From Balanoglossus misakiensis (Eukaryota; Hemichordata), in assembly GCA_040954595.2 (NCBI GenBank), contig CM082580.2:930001-994000 (forward strand): a stretch of 64,000 nucleotides of DNA. Reading direction: 5' to 3'. Below are positions 9,751 to 20,449 of this stretch, piece by piece; the first letter of the stretch is position 1; every line of letters begins with the position of its first letter. The notes below the pieces were generated by a model. That model did not search any database. It worked only from the letters and a program-made list of their open reading frames with translations, and was not told where the DNA came from. The position numbers and the translations under genes were made by a program.

Positions 9751-9845
9751 TTAGCTGCAATGATTGTAGCGGGTGCTGCTAGGTTGACTGGTGTGTTCGC
9801 AGCATCAGTCAACCTAGCAGCACCCGCTACAATCATTGCAGCTAA
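9751..9845. repeat. Perfect 40-bp inverted repeat with 15-nt loop
   Basis: The left arm 9,751-9,790 begins ttagctgcaatgattgtagc. The right arm 9,806-9,845 is its exact reverse complement, with a 15-nt spacer at 9,791-9,805. All 40 positions pair and the next outward pair fails. The hairpin is 46 bp downstream, in the minus direction, of the predicted donor at 9,892, so it would lie in a leader intron. It could be a foldback element, a hairpin-RNA precursor or a recombination product. Perfect arms argue for recent origin or active maintenance. Confidence 0.95.
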
Positions 9846-9891
9846 GGATTTCCCTTCGATTACATAGCGAACCATTTGCACAGATACTTAC

Positions 9892-9932
9892 AGTTTTGCT
9901 GGGTTCTGTAATGTATTATTTCATCCAAAAAG
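9892..9932 (-). other. Predicted 41-nt leader exon with a two-codon uORF
   Basis: On the minus strand an acceptor (GGTTCTTTCTTGAAACGTGCAG) ends at 9,933 and a donor (ACT|GTAAGTATC) starts at 9,891. The 41-nt exon contains ATG AAA TAA, a minimal upstream ORF. That TAA is in the same frame as the Helitron protein when this exon is joined to 7,822-7,851 and then to 6,884. It would therefore close the frame upstream of the main ATG. RNA support is needed. Confidence 0.45.
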
Positions 9933-9961
9933 CTGCACGTTTCAAGAAAGAACCAAAACAA

Positions 9962-9972
9962 ACTCACCTGCA
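9962..9972 (-). other. Alternative leader splice donor
   Basis: CTGCAG|GTGAGT on the minus strand is a strong donor, with the exon end at 9,968. It is only 35 nt from the acceptor at 9,932, too short for an intron. If used, it would belong to an alternative first exon spliced to 7,851 or 6,884. The upstream part of such an exon would overlap the predicted first intron. Confidence 0.35.
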
Positions 9973-10223
9973 GACCGCATGTGGTGGTCGCGATTCTATT
10001 TTTACCCTAAGTCCCTAACCCTACTTTTTAGGCAGCTGTGTCAGCGATCGAAAAGAATCGTCAATAATTTCACACAATCGAATTAAACTTCGATGATGGC
10101 CATCAAGTACTCATAACCCAACATCTTCCCGCACAGTGTCATATATCTTTCGTGCCTTGAAACATCGGGATCGCTTATCTAAAACTAATTTTCGAAAGAC
10201 GGGCTTTACAAAATAATACTCAC

Positions 10224-10294
10224 CAGTAGTTCAGTATAGAGTGTGGCTGTAATTGGTATAGCGCCCCCAAACATTGGTATTCTGCCTTTCTTTT
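10224..10294 (-). other. Candidate first leader exon and its donor
   Basis: CTACTG|GTGAGTATT on the minus strand is a consensus donor with the exon end at 10,224. The sequence just upstream contains CCAAT-type motifs (ATTGG on the plus strand near 10,252 and 10,275) and then the ETS/CRE motif. That is the layout of a TATA-less promoter followed by a short non-coding exon. The 5' end given here is a guess; a start nearer 10,480 (from the TATA-like sequence) is the alternative. The intron to 9,932 would be 291 bp. Confidence 0.4.
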
Positions 10295-10310
10295 GTACGT
10301 CACTTCCGCC
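10295..10310 (-). promoter_or_regulatory. ETS plus CRE composite promoter motif
   Basis: On the minus strand the sequence GGCGGAAGTGACGTAC joins an ETS site (CGGAAGTG) to a CRE-like site (TGACGTA). This composite is well known from animal housekeeping promoters. It lies about 70-90 bp upstream of the first predicted donor, in the correct orientation for the Helitron leader. A single motif match is not proof of a promoter. Confidence 0.45.
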
Positions 10311-10505
10311 CAAGACGTTCAAATAAACGAGTTCGTTGTTACACTTGCGATGACTGTTATGTTTCAATCAACATATAATTAATTTCCCCATCGTTATCAT
10401 TGCTCATTTATTATATTTTGGTGCAAACATCTAATGATAAGATCAACGTGAATGAAAATCTCTTCTCTCCATTCTTCCGTTGGTGGCGCTGAGCGGTATA
10501 GGAGC

Positions 10506-10515
10506 CTATATATAC
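10506..10515 (-). promoter_or_regulatory. TATA-like sequence, alternative core promoter
   Basis: TATATATAGG on the minus strand would position transcription near 10,480 and give a first exon of about 260 nt ending at 10,224. TATA-like strings are common in AT-rich DNA, so this is weak. It could equally serve nothing. Confidence 0.2.
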
Positions 10516-11472
10516 AGTGGGTGGGCAAATTGGCAGTTCATGGACTTTGCACTATGTATGTGGCACTGAAACTTATTTTGGATGAACCTGACCTTATTGA
10601 ATTCCAATTATTATGATCATCCCTTATTTTATGATTAAGCTACCAAAAAGGTCTGCTTTTATGATGTTCATTTCATTTATTTGAATCAGGTAAGGTTATA
10701 GAAAAATATACATGACACAGATACATGTATGCACCGTCCAAAAGGTTTTCAATACAGAAATGAGTTTAAAATATTTCTCCAGTGTATGCACTGTAGTGAA
10801 TTTATATATGTACAGGCATAAACATTCAGCCTTCTGAAACAATTGTTATTGGGCACGGAAATTGTTGTTAGTACCTGTAAAGATAGACCACAGCTGGAAG
10901 CAGTATAAATTTCTGCAAAATGACTGAAATAGTCTCGTATTCACCTGGGTAGAACAGTGAACAACTATTCTTGAAAGAAAGTTGTCACAAATACATATTT
11001 AACGCATTTGTCACTTAATGTCATCATCATCAACAAAAGAGCTAATAATAAAAACACCAAAATAGTTGTACGAGTGAACGAGCGAAAGTTCATACCACTA
11101 ATGGATGTCAAGCATATTTAAACGTTTATGAACACATGCAGGCACAATTTAATTTGGTATTTGAATAGCCTGAATAGGTATAGAAGCAAACTTTGCACTC
11201 CAATTTTCACATTGTTTCAGCGCTTTTTTAATTATATGCACATGTCTAATATACTACACCAACAAATGCAGGTATATGTTTGATTATTGTGGACATGGGT
11301 ACCAGAACAGATAAAGCCCTGGCATTTGGGGAATTTGAGCACATAATGGAGTCTTACACAATACCTCATTAATTATGCACATATTTCATTCCAAGCTAAC
11401 CACAAGCTAGAGGTTGGGTTTTTGGTGGACATGGACCTGTACAGTGTCAAACTGTTTTCCCCAAATTTGGGG
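10516..11472. other. AT-rich sequence, no gene recognised
   Basis: This stretch of nearly 1 kb separates the presumed Helitron promoter from the first satellite. It has no ORF above the reporting size, no recognised transposon end and no RNA gene. The part after about 11,280 contains two loosely similar segments around tgtggacatggg and gtggacatggacc, perhaps an old diverged repeat. Confidence 0.5.
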
Positions 11473-11495
11473 TGACCTCAGGTGACCTTTGACCT
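11473..11495 (-). promoter_or_regulatory. Three nuclear-receptor half-sites (DR4 + DR1)
   Basis: TGACCT occurs at 11,473, 11,483 and 11,490, that is AGGTCA half-sites on the minus strand with spacers of 4 and 1 bp. AGGTCAAAGGTCA is the classic DR1 element of RXR/HNF4-type receptors. No gene starts nearby, and the array begins about 90 bp to the right. It may belong to a dispersed repeat rather than an enhancer. Confidence 0.35.
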
Positions 11496-11584
11496 ACTTT
11501 CCCCATATCTTGGCATCCACAGCAGATACAGCCTTGGCATTTGCTGGTTACCATGGGAACCGCTTGTGCCCCGCCAACGCTGCT

Positions 11585-14580
11585 TGCAGCTTTAATTTAC
11601 CGATTTCTGTTGTGAGGCGCAGAACACATGATAGGCCTATGCGCATGAGACATTTTTCCACTAGACTCTGTAGATCGACGGATAGTTGTAAAATTTCATG
11701 GTTGCTTCCAAATACAGCCTCGTTTATTTACCGATTTCTGTTGTGATGCGCATAACACATTGATAGGCCTATGCGCATAAGAACGTTTCCACTAGACTTT
11801 GTAGATCGACGGATAGTTCTACAATGTCCATGGTTGCTTCCAAACAGCCTCGTTTATTTACCGATTTCTGTTGTGATGCGCATAACACATAGATAGGCCT
11901 ATGCGCATAAGAACGTTTTCCACTAGACTCTTTAGATCGACGGATAGTTGTACAATTTCCATGGTTGCTTCCAAACAGCCTCGTTTATTTACCGATTTCT
12001 GTTGTGAGGCGCAGAACACATGATAGGCCTATGCGCATAAGACATTTTTCCACTAGACTCTGTAGATCGACGGATAGTTCTAAAATTTCCATGGTTGCTT
12101 CCAAACAGCCTCGTTTATTTACCGAATTCTGTTGTGAGGCGCAGAGCACGTAATAGGCCTATGCGCATAAGAAAGTTTTCCACCAGACTCTGTAGATCGA
12201 CGGATAGTTGTAAAATTTCCATGGTTGCTTCCAAACAGCCTCGTTTATTTACCGATTTCTGTTGTGATGCGCAGAACACATAGATAGGCATATGTGCATA
12301 ATAAAGTTTTCCACTAGACTCTGTAGATCGAGAGATAGTTCTAAAATTTCCATGGTTGCTTCCAAACACAGCCTCGTTTGTTTACAAAATTCTGTTGTGA
12401 TGCGCAGAACACATATATAGGCCTATGCGCATAATAACGTTTTCCACTAGACTCTGTAGATCGACGGATAGTTGTAAAATTTCCATGGTTGCTTCCAAAC
12501 AGCCTCGTTTATTTACCGAATTCTGTTGTGAGGCGCAGAACACATAGATAGGCATATGTGCATAAGAAAGTTTTCCACTATAGACTCTGTAGATCGAGAG
12601 ATAGTTCTAAAATGTCCATGGTTGCTTCCAAACACAGCCTCGTTTGTTTACAAAATTCTGTTGTGATGCGCAGAACACATATATAGGCCTATGCGCATAA
12701 TAACGTTTTCCACTAGACTCTGTAGATCGACGGATAGCTGTAAAATTTCCATGGTTGCTTCCAAACAGCCTCGTTTATTTACCGAATTCTGTTGTGAGGC
12801 GCAGAACACATAGATAGGCATATGTGCATAAGAAAGTTTTCCACTACAGACTCTGTAGATCGAGAGATAGTTCTAAAATGTCCATGGTTGCTTCCAAACA
12901 CAGCCTCGTTTATTTACCGATTTCTGTTGTGATGCGCATAACACATAGATAGGCCTATGCGCATAAGAACGTTTTCCACTAGACTCTGTAGATCGACGGA
13001 TAGCTGTAAAATTTCCATGGTTGCTTCCAAACAGCCTCGTTTATTTACCGATTTCTGTTGTGAGGCGCAGAACACATGATAGGCCTATGCGCATGAGACA
13101 TTTTTCCACTAGACTCTGTAGATCGACGGATAGTTGTAAAATTTCATGGTTGCTTCCAAATACAGCCTCGTTTATTTACCGATTTCTGTTGTGATGCGCA
13201 TAACACATTGATAGGCCTATGCGCATAAGAACGTTTCCACTAGACTTTGTAGATCGACGGATAGTTGTACAATGTCCATGGTTGCTTCCAAACAGCCTCG
13301 TTTATTTACCGAATTCTGTTGTGAGGCGCAGAGCACGTAATAGGCCTATGCGCATAAGAAAGTTTTCCACCAGACTCTGTAGATCGACGGATAGTTGTAA
13401 AATTTCCATGGTTGCTTCCAAACAGCCTCGTTTATTTACCGATTTCTGTTGTGATGCGCAGAACACATAGATAGGCATATGTGCATAATAAAGTTTTCCA
13501 CTAGACTCTGTAGATCGAGAGATAGTTCTAAAATTTCCATGGTTGCTTCCAAACACAGCCTCGTTTGTTTACAAAATTCTGTTGTGATGCGCAGAACACA
13601 TATATAGGCCTATGCGCATAATAACGTTTTCCACTAGACTCTGTAGATCGACGGATAGTTGTAAAATTTCCATGGTTGCTTCCAAATAGCCTCGTTTATT
13701 TACCGAATTCTGTTGTGAGGCGCAAAACACATAGATAGGCATATGTGCATAATAAAGTTTTCCACTATAGACTCTGTAGATCGAGAGATAGTTCTAAAAT
13801 GTCCATGGTTGCTTCCAAACACAGCCTCGTTTGTTTACAAAATTCTGTTGTGATGCGCAGAACACATATATAGGCCTATGCGCATAAGAACGTTTCCACT
13901 AGACTCTGTAGATCGACGGATAGCTGTAAAATTTCCATGGTTGCTTCCAAACAGCCTCGTTTATTTACCGAATTCTGTTGTGAGGCGCAGAACACATAGA
14001 TAGGCATATGTGCATAAGAACGTTTCCACTAGACTCTGTAGATCGACGGATAGCTGTAAAATTTCCATGGTTGCTTCCAAACAGCCTCGTTTATTTACCG
14101 AATTCTGTTGTGAGGCGCAGAACACATAGATAGGCATATGTGCATAAGAAAGTTTTCCACTACAGACTCTGTAGATCGAGAGATAGTTCTAAAATGTCCA
14201 TGGTTGCTTCCAAACACAGCCTCGTTTATTTACCGATTTCTGTTGTGATGCGCAGAACACATAGATAGGCATATGTGCATAAGAAAGTTTTCCACTACAG
14301 ACTCTGTAGATCGAGAGATAGTTCTAAAATGTCCATGGTTGCTTCCAAACACAGCCTCGTTTGTTTACAAAATTCTGTTGTGATGCGCAGAACACATATA
14401 TAGGCCTATGCGCATAATAACGTTTTCCACTAGACTCTGTAGATCGACGGATAGCTGTAAAATTTCTATGGTTGCTTCCAAACAGCCTCGTTTATTTACC
14501 GATTTCTGTTGTGAGGCGCAGAACACATGATAGGCCTTTGCGCATGAGACATTTTTCCACTAGACTCTGTAGATCGACGG
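11585..14580. repeat. 130-bp satellite array, about 23 copies
   Basis: The core catggttgcttccaaacagc recurs every 129-131 bp, for example near 11,829, 11,959, 12,089, 12,220 and 12,350. Each unit also carries taggcctatgcgcataa and tagactctgtagatcga. Variant classes (tttatttaccg or tttgtttacaaaa; cgacgga or cgagaga) are interleaved and shuffled. A block from about 12,095 to 12,520 recurs 1,187 bp downstream almost unchanged. Another near 11,630-11,830 recurs 1,446 bp downstream, so multi-unit segments have been duplicated. The 60-85 codon ORFs across it are repeat artefacts, since both strands stay open by chance. Confidence 0.95.
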
Positions 14581-14590
14581 ATTTTGAGAT
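14572..14590. other. Junction between the 130-bp and 78-bp satellites
   Basis: A 130-bp unit runs as far as agatcgacgga, and the next bases (ttttgagattttgcaaa) belong to the 78-bp satellite, whose own units read atcgacgaaattttgag. The two families share atcgacg at the switch point, with no filler. This fits a microhomology-mediated or illegitimate recombination joint. Confidence 0.8.
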
Positions 14591-17500
14591 TTTGCAAATT
14601 CGAAAATTTGTCATTTTTTGATGATTTTCACCCATGATTTTTTTCAAAAATCGACGAAATTTTGAGATTTTGCAAAGTCGAAAATTTGTCATTTTTTGAT
14701 TATTTTCACCCATGATTTTTTTCAAAAATCGACAAAATTTTTAGATTTTGCAAAGTCGACAATTTGTCATTTTTTGATGATTTTCACCATGATTTTTTTT
14801 TAAAAAATGACGAAATTTTGAGATTTTGCAAAGACGAAAATTTGTAATTTTTTGATGATTTTCACCCATGATTTTTTTTCAAAAATGTACGAAATTTTGA
14901 GATTTTGCAAAGTCGAAAATTTGTAATTTTTTGATGATTTTCACCCATGATTTTTTTCAAAAATCGACGAAATTTGAGATTTTGCAAAGTCGAAAATTTG
15001 TCATTTTTTGATGATTTTCACCCATGTTTTTTTTCAAAAATCTACGAAATTTTGAGATTTTGCAAAGTCGAAAATTTGTCATTTTTTGATGATTTTCACC
15101 CATGATTTTTTTCAAAAATCGACAAAATTTTTAGATTTTGCAAAGTCGAAAATTTGTAATGTTTTGATGATTTTTACCCATGATTTTTTTTTTCAAAAAT
15201 CGACGAAATTTTGAGATTTTGCAAAGACGAAAATTTGTAATTTTTTGATGATTTTCACCCATGACTTTTTTTCAAAAATTTACGAAATTTTGAGATTTTG
15301 CAAAGTCGAAAATTTGTCATTTTTTGATGATTTTCACCCATGATTTTTCTCAAAAATCGACGAAATTTTGAGATTTTGCAAAGTCGAAAATTTGTAATTT
15401 TTTGATGATTTTCACCCATGATTTTTTTTCAAAAATCAACGAACCCATGATTTTTTTTCAAAAATCGACAAAATTTTGAGATTTTGCAAAGTCGAAAATT
15501 TGTCATTTTTTGATGATTTTCACCCATGATTTTTCTCAAAAATCGACGAAATTTTGAGATTTTGCAAAGTCGAAAATTTGTAATTTTTTGATGATTTTCA
15601 CCCATGATTTTTTTTCAAAAATCGACGAAATTTTGAGATTTTGCAATGTCGAAAATTTGTCATTTATTAATGATTTTCACCCATGATTTTTTTTCAAAAA
15701 TCGACAAATTTTTGAGATTTTGCAAAGTCGAAAATTTGTAATTTTTTGATGATTTTCACCCATGTTTTTTTTCAAAATTGAACGAACCCATGATTTTTTT
15801 CAAAAATCGACGAAATTTTGAGATTTTGCAAAGTCGAAAATTTGTCATTTTTTGATGATTTTCACCCATGATTTTTTTCAAAAATCGACAAAATTTTGAG
15901 ATTTTGCAAAGTCGAAAATTTGTAATTTTTTGATGATTTTTACCCATGATTTTTTTTTTCAAAAATCGACGAAATTTTGAGATTTTGCAAATTCGAAAAT
16001 TTGTAATTTTTTGATGATTTTCACCCTTTTTTTTTTCAAAAATCAACGAACCCATGATTTTTTTTCAAAAATCTACGAAATTTTGAGATTTTGCAAAGTC
16101 GAAAATTTGTCATTTTTTGATGATTTTCACCCATGATTTTTTTCAAAAATCGACAAAATTTTTAGATTTTGCAAAGTCGAAAATTTGTAATTTTTTGATG
16201 ATTTTTACCCATGATTTTTTTTTTCAAAAATCGACGAAATTTTGAGATTTTGCAAAGACGAAAATTTGTAATTTTTTGATGATTTTCACCCATATTTTTT
16301 TTCAAAATTGAACGAACCCATGATTTTTTTCAAAAATCGACGAAATTTTGAGATTTTGCAAAGTCGAAAATTTGTCATTTTTTGATGATTTTCACCCATG
16401 ATTTTTTTCAAAAATCGACGAAATTTTGAGATTTTGCAAAGTCGAAAATGTGTCATTTTTTGATGATTTTCACCCATGATTTTTTTCAAAAATCGACAAA
16501 ATTTTGAGATTTTGCAAATTCGAAAATTTGTAATTTTTTGATGATTTTCACCCATGTTTTTTTTCAAAAATCAACGAACCCATGATTTTTTTTCAAAAAT
16601 CGACAAAATTTTGAGATTTTGCAAAGTCGAAAATTTGTCATTTTTTGATGATTTTCACCCATGATTTTTCTCAAAAATCGACGAAATTTTGCAAAGTCGA
16701 AAATTTGTAATTTTTTGATGATTTTCACCCATGATTTTTTTTCAAAAATCGACGAAATTTTGAGATTTTGCAAAGTCGAAAATTTGTCATTTATTAATGA
16801 TTTTCACCCATGATTTTTTTTCAAAAATCGACAAAATTTTGAGATTTTGCAAAGTCGAAAATTTGTCATTTTTTGATGATTTTCACCCATGATTTTTTTC
16901 AAAAATCGACGAAATTGTGAGATTTTGCAAAGTCAAAAATTTGTCATTTTTTGATGATTTTCACCCATGTTTTTTTTTAAAAAATCGACGAACCTATGAT
17001 ATTTTTCAAAATCGACGAAATTTTGAGATTTTGCAAAGTCGAAAATTTGTAATTTTTTGATGATTTTCACCCATGATTTTTTTCAAAAATTGACGAAATT
17101 TCGAGATTTTGCAAAGTCGAAAATTTGTCATTTTTTGATGATTTTCACCCATGATTTTTTTTCAAAAATCGACGAAATGTTGAGATTTTGCAAAGTCGAA
17201 AATTTGTAATTTTTTGATGATTTTCACCCATGATTTTTTTCAAAAATCGACGAAATTGTGAGATTTTGCAAAGTCGATAATTTGTCATTTTTTGATGATT
17301 TTCCCCCAATGGTTTTTTTCAAAATCGACGAAATTTTGAGATTTTGCAAAGTCGAAAATTTGTCATTTTTTGATGATTTTCACCCATGATTTTTTTCAAA
17401 AATCGACGAAATTTTGAGATTTTGCAAAGTCGAAAATTTGTCATTTTTTGATTATTTTCACCCATGATTTTTTTCAAAAATCGACAAAATTTTTAGATTT

Positions 17501-19320
17501 TGCAAAGTCGACAATTTGTCATTTTTTGATGATTTTCACCATGATTTTTTTTTAAAAAATGACGAAATTTTGAGATTTTGCAAAGACGAAAATTTGTAAT
17601 TTTTTGATGATTTTCACCCATGATTTTTTTTCAAAAATGTACGAAATTTTGAGATTTTGCAAAGTCGAAAATTTGTCATTTTTTGATGATTTTCACCCAT
17701 GATTTTTTTCAAAAATCGACGAAATTTGAGATTTTGCAAAGTCGAAAATTTGTCATTTTTTGATGATTTTCACCCATGTTTTTTTTCAAAAATCTACGAA
17801 ATTTTGAGATTTTGCAAAGTCGAAAATTTGTCATTTTTTGATGATTTTCACCCATGATTTTTTTCAAAAATCGACAAAATTTTTAGATTTTGCAAAGTCG
17901 AAAATTTGTAATTTTTTGATGATTTTTACCCATGATTTTTTTTTTTCAAAAATCGACGAAATTTTGAGATTTTGCAAAGACGAAAATTTGTAATTTTTTG
18001 ATGATTTTCACCCATGACTTTTTTTCAAAAATTTACGAAATTTTGAGATTTTGCAAAGTCGAAAATTTGTCATTTTTTGATGATTTTCACCCATGATTTT
18101 TCTCAAAAATCGACGAAATTTTGAGATTTTGCAAAGTCGAAAATTTGTAATTTTTTGATGATTTTCACCCATGATTTTTTTTCAAAAATCAACGAACCCA
18201 TGATTTTTTTTCAAAAATCGACAAAATTTTGAGATTTTGCAAAGTCGAAAATTTGTCATTTTTTGATGATTTTCACCCATGATTTTTCTCAAAAATCGAC
18301 GAAATTTTGAGATTTTGCAAAGTCGAAAATTTGTAATTTTTTGATGATTTTCACCCATGATTTTTTTTCAAAAATCGACGAAATTTTGAGATTTTGCAAT
18401 GTCGAAAATTTGTCATTTATTAATGATTTTCACCCATGATTTTTTTTCAAAAATCGACAAATTTTTGAGATTTTGCAAAGTCGAAAATTTGTAATTTTTT
18501 GATGATTTTCACCCATGTTTTTTTTCAAAATTGAACGATCCCATGATTTTTTTCAAAAATCGACGAAATTTTGAGATTTTGCAAAGTCGAAAATTTGTCA
18601 TTTTTTGATGATTTTCACCCATGATTTTTTTCAAAAATCGACAAAATTTTTAGATTTTGCAAAGTCGAAAATTTGTAATTTTTTGATGATTTTTACCCAT
18701 GATTTTTTTTTTCAAAAATCGACGAAATTTTGAGATTTTGCAAATTCGAAAATTTGTAATTTTTTGATGATTTTCACCCTTTTTTTTTCAAAAATCAACG
18801 AACCCATGATTTTTTTTCAAAAATCTACGAAATTTTGAGATTTTGCAAAGTCGAAAATTTGTCATTTTTTGATGATTTTCACCCATGATTTTTTTCAAAA
18901 ATCGACAAAATTTTTAGATTTTGCAAAGTCGAAAATTTGTAATTTTTTGATGATTTTTACCCATGATTTTTTTTTTCAAAAATCGACGAAATTTTGAGAT
19001 TTTGCAAAGACGAAAATTTGTAATTTTTTGATGATTTTCACCCATATTTTTTTTCAAAATTGAACGAACCCATGATTTTTTTCAAAAATCGACGAAATTT
19101 TGAGATTTTGCAAAGTCGAAAATTTGTCATTTTTTGATGATTTTCACCCATGATTTTTTTCAAAAATCGACGAAATTTTGAGATTTTGCAAAGTCGAAAA
19201 TGTGTCATTTTTTGATGATTTTCACCCATGATTTTTTTCAAAAATCGACAAAATTTTGAGATTTTGCAAATTCGAAAATTTGTAATTTTTTGATGATTTT
19301 CACCCATGTTTTTTTTCAAA
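14585..19320 (+). repeat. 2.75-kb higher-order duplication in the 78-bp array
   Basis: The order of variant units from about 14,640 to 16,570 recurs 2,752-2,753 bp downstream (about 17,390 to 19,320). Identical 93-codon minus ORFs occur at 16,286-16,567 and 19,038-19,319. A related block appears again near 30,180-31,895, where the same 93-codon ORF is at 31,614-31,895. The rare variant gattattttcacc marks all three blocks. This shows amplification of long multi-unit segments. Confidence 0.8.
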
Positions 19321-20449
19321 AATCAACGAACCCATGATTTTTTTTCAAAAATCGACAAAATTTTGAGATTTTGCAAAGTCGAAAATTTGTCATTTATTAA
19401 TGATTTTCACCCATGATTTTTTTTCAAAAATCGACAAATTTTTGAGATTTTGCAAAGTCGAAAATTTGTAATTTTTTGATGATTTTCACCCATGATTTTT
19501 TTTCAAAAATCGACGAAATTTTGAGATTTTGCAATGTCGAAAATTTGTCATTTATTAATGATTTTCACCCATGATTTTTTTTCAAAAATCGACAAATTTT
19601 TGAGATTTTGCAAAGTCGAAAATTTGTAATTTTTTGATGATTTTCACCCATGTTTTTTTTCAAAATTGAACGATCCCATGATTTTTTTCAAAAATCGACG
19701 AAATTTTGAGATTTTGCAATGTCGAAAATTTGTCATTTTTTGATGATTTTCACCCATGATTTTTTTCAAAAATCGACAAAATTTTTAGATTTTGCAAAGT
19801 CGAAAATTTGTAATTTTTTGATGATTTTTACCCATGATTTTTTTTTTCAAAAATCGACGAAATTTTGAGATTTTGCAAATTCGAAAATTTGTAATTTTTT
19901 GATGATTTTCACCCTTTTTTTTTCAAAAATCAACGAACCCATGATTTTTTTTCAAAAATCTACGAAATTTTGAGATTTTGCAAAGTCGAAAATTTGTCAT
20001 TTTTTGATGATTTTCACCCATGATTTTTTTCAAAAATCGACAAAATTTTTAGATTTTGCAAAGTCGAAAATTTGTAATTTTTTGATGATTTTTACCCATG
20101 ATTTTTTTTTTCAAAAATCGACGAAATTTTGAGATTTTGCAAAGACGAAAATTTGTAATTTTTTGATGATTTTCACCCATATTTTTTTTCAAAATTGAAC
20201 GAACCCATGATTTTTTTCAAAAATCGACGAAATTTTGAGATTTTGCAAAGTCGAAAATTTGTCATTTTTTGATGATTTTCACCCATGATTTTTTTCAAAA
20301 ATCGACGAAATTTTGAGATTTTGCAAAGTCGAAAATGTGTCATTTTTTGATGATTTTCACCCATGATTTTTTTCAAAATTCGACAAATTTTGAGATTTTG
20401 CAAATTCGAAAATTTGTAATTTTTTGATGATTTTCACCCATGTTTTTTT

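Noticed and set aside
10480-10500. Possible CTCF-like site (ttggtggcgctgagc)
   Set aside because: The match is partial and no supporting motif or context is present.
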